DNA of 64,000 nt, from contig JAEPQB010000001.1 in assembly GCA_017640725.1 (NCBI GenBank), positions 1,240,001 to 1,304,000 on the forward strand, written 5' to 3'. How positions within the stretch are numbered: the stretch's first letter is position 1; each line of letters begins with the position of its first letter. The notes under the pieces were generated by a model. It did not search any database. It was given only the letters and a program-made list of their open reading frames with translations, and had not been told where the DNA came from. Below, piece after piece: positions 63,724 to 64,000 of the stretch. This DNA is from Kordiimonadaceae bacterium. Lineage in GTDB: Bacteria > Pseudomonadota > Alphaproteobacteria > Sphingomonadales > Kordiimonadaceae. Both the position numbers and the translations under genes were made by a program.

Positions 63724-64000
63724 ATGTCTGTCATTGATGTTTGGGCCCAAATCACCACCGACCGCATGGCGCGCGAACGCTGGATGGAAACGCTGCTGCG
63801 TTGGACCGGCAAAAGCGGCGATTTCAGTGTGCCAACAACCGAGAGCACCCTTGCCTCCATGGACGAGGCGGGGGTCAGCCTTTCGCTTCTGTCGGCTTGG
63901 GGCGGACCCAATGGCGCCTTGATTACCAATGAAGAGGTCGCGGCCCACATCGATGCTGCACCAGACCGGTTCCGTGGCCTCGCGAGCGTGGACCTCAATG
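63724..64000 (+). CDS. amidohydrolase-family (COG2159-like) protein, N-terminal part
   Basis: 92 codons visible; the rest is beyond the window. AGGAGG seven bases before the ATG. MSVIDVWAQITTDRMARERW resembles the start of metal-dependent TIM-barrel amidohydrolases of the aminocarboxymuconate-decarboxylase type (where IDxHxH is normal; here IDVWAQ). The following STLASMDEAGVSLSLLSAWG and FRGLASVDL fit the family. Divergent MarR regulator suggests inducible catabolism of an aromatic-derived acid. Confidence 0.8.
   Translation, partial: MSVIDVWAQITTDRMARERWMETLLRWTGKSGDFSVPTTESTLASMDEAGVSLSLLSAWGGPNGALITNEEVAAHIDAAPDRFRGLASVDLN

Overview
The window (64 kb, no rRNA or tRNA gene seen) reads as chromosomal DNA of a Gram-negative bacterium. 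The large-type NAD-glutamate dehydrogenase, many Sec/Tat/lipoprotein secreted hydrolases, LolD/MacB-type transporters and an NtrY/NtrC-like two-component pair fit an aerobic marine alphaproteobacterium. A Kordiimonas-like lineage is my guess from gene content only. Most of the window has moderately high GC; one stretch (about 45.6-47.4 kb) is visibly AT-richer.

Layout. 1-4.5 kb: NAD-glutamate dehydrogenase (cut by the window edge) coupled to a PAS-like protein. 4.8-6.6 kb: long-chain acyl-CoA synthetase. 6.6-26.7 kb: the most striking locus. One membrane-fusion protein, one ABC ATPase and six consecutive ~810-837-aa two-module MacB/FtsX-type permeases form a single minus-strand operon. It diverges from an NtrC-type response regulator and an intramembrane-type histidine kinase. 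The shared intergenic region holds a near-perfect sigma-54 promoter (TGGCAC-N5-TTGCT) pointing at the transporter operon and three copies of a 16-bp imperfect palindrome (TGTnCGnnnTnGGACA) at enhancer distance. Two-component system, promoter and array together look like one self-contained envelope-stress or efflux circuit.

26.8-31.5 kb: an orphan periplasmic binding protein; a kynurenine-pathway locus (Lrp-type regulator divergent from tryptophan 2,3-dioxygenase and kynureninase, with a long inverted repeat between them); a secreted alpha/beta hydrolase; and a HbpS/GlcG-like protein divergent from a LysR regulator. 32.5-37.3 kb: secreted S9 peptidase, gamma-glutamyltransferase-like protein and periplasmic RidA-like protein. 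37.3-41.5 kb: a second, conventional MFP-ATPase-permease-permease ABC cassette. 41.7-45.6 kb: isoprenylcysteine-methyltransferase-like protein, a second acyl-CoA synthetase, and an unrecognised secreted protein followed by a 53-bp copy of the synthetase's 3' end. 45.7-47.3 kb: an AT-rich cluster of four small orphan genes.

47.5-63.2 kb: mostly secreted or small catabolic enzymes (DUF1800/DUF1501 pair, sulfotransferase, RTX-repeat protein, esterase, VOC, CMD-like, M24, penicillin acylase, fatty acid hydroxylase, DUF3089) ending in two tandem orphan binding proteins. 63.2-64 kb: MarR regulator divergent from an amidohydrolase (cut by the right edge) across a perfect 18-bp palindrome. Two genes appear to use ATC at the place where the start codon should be.
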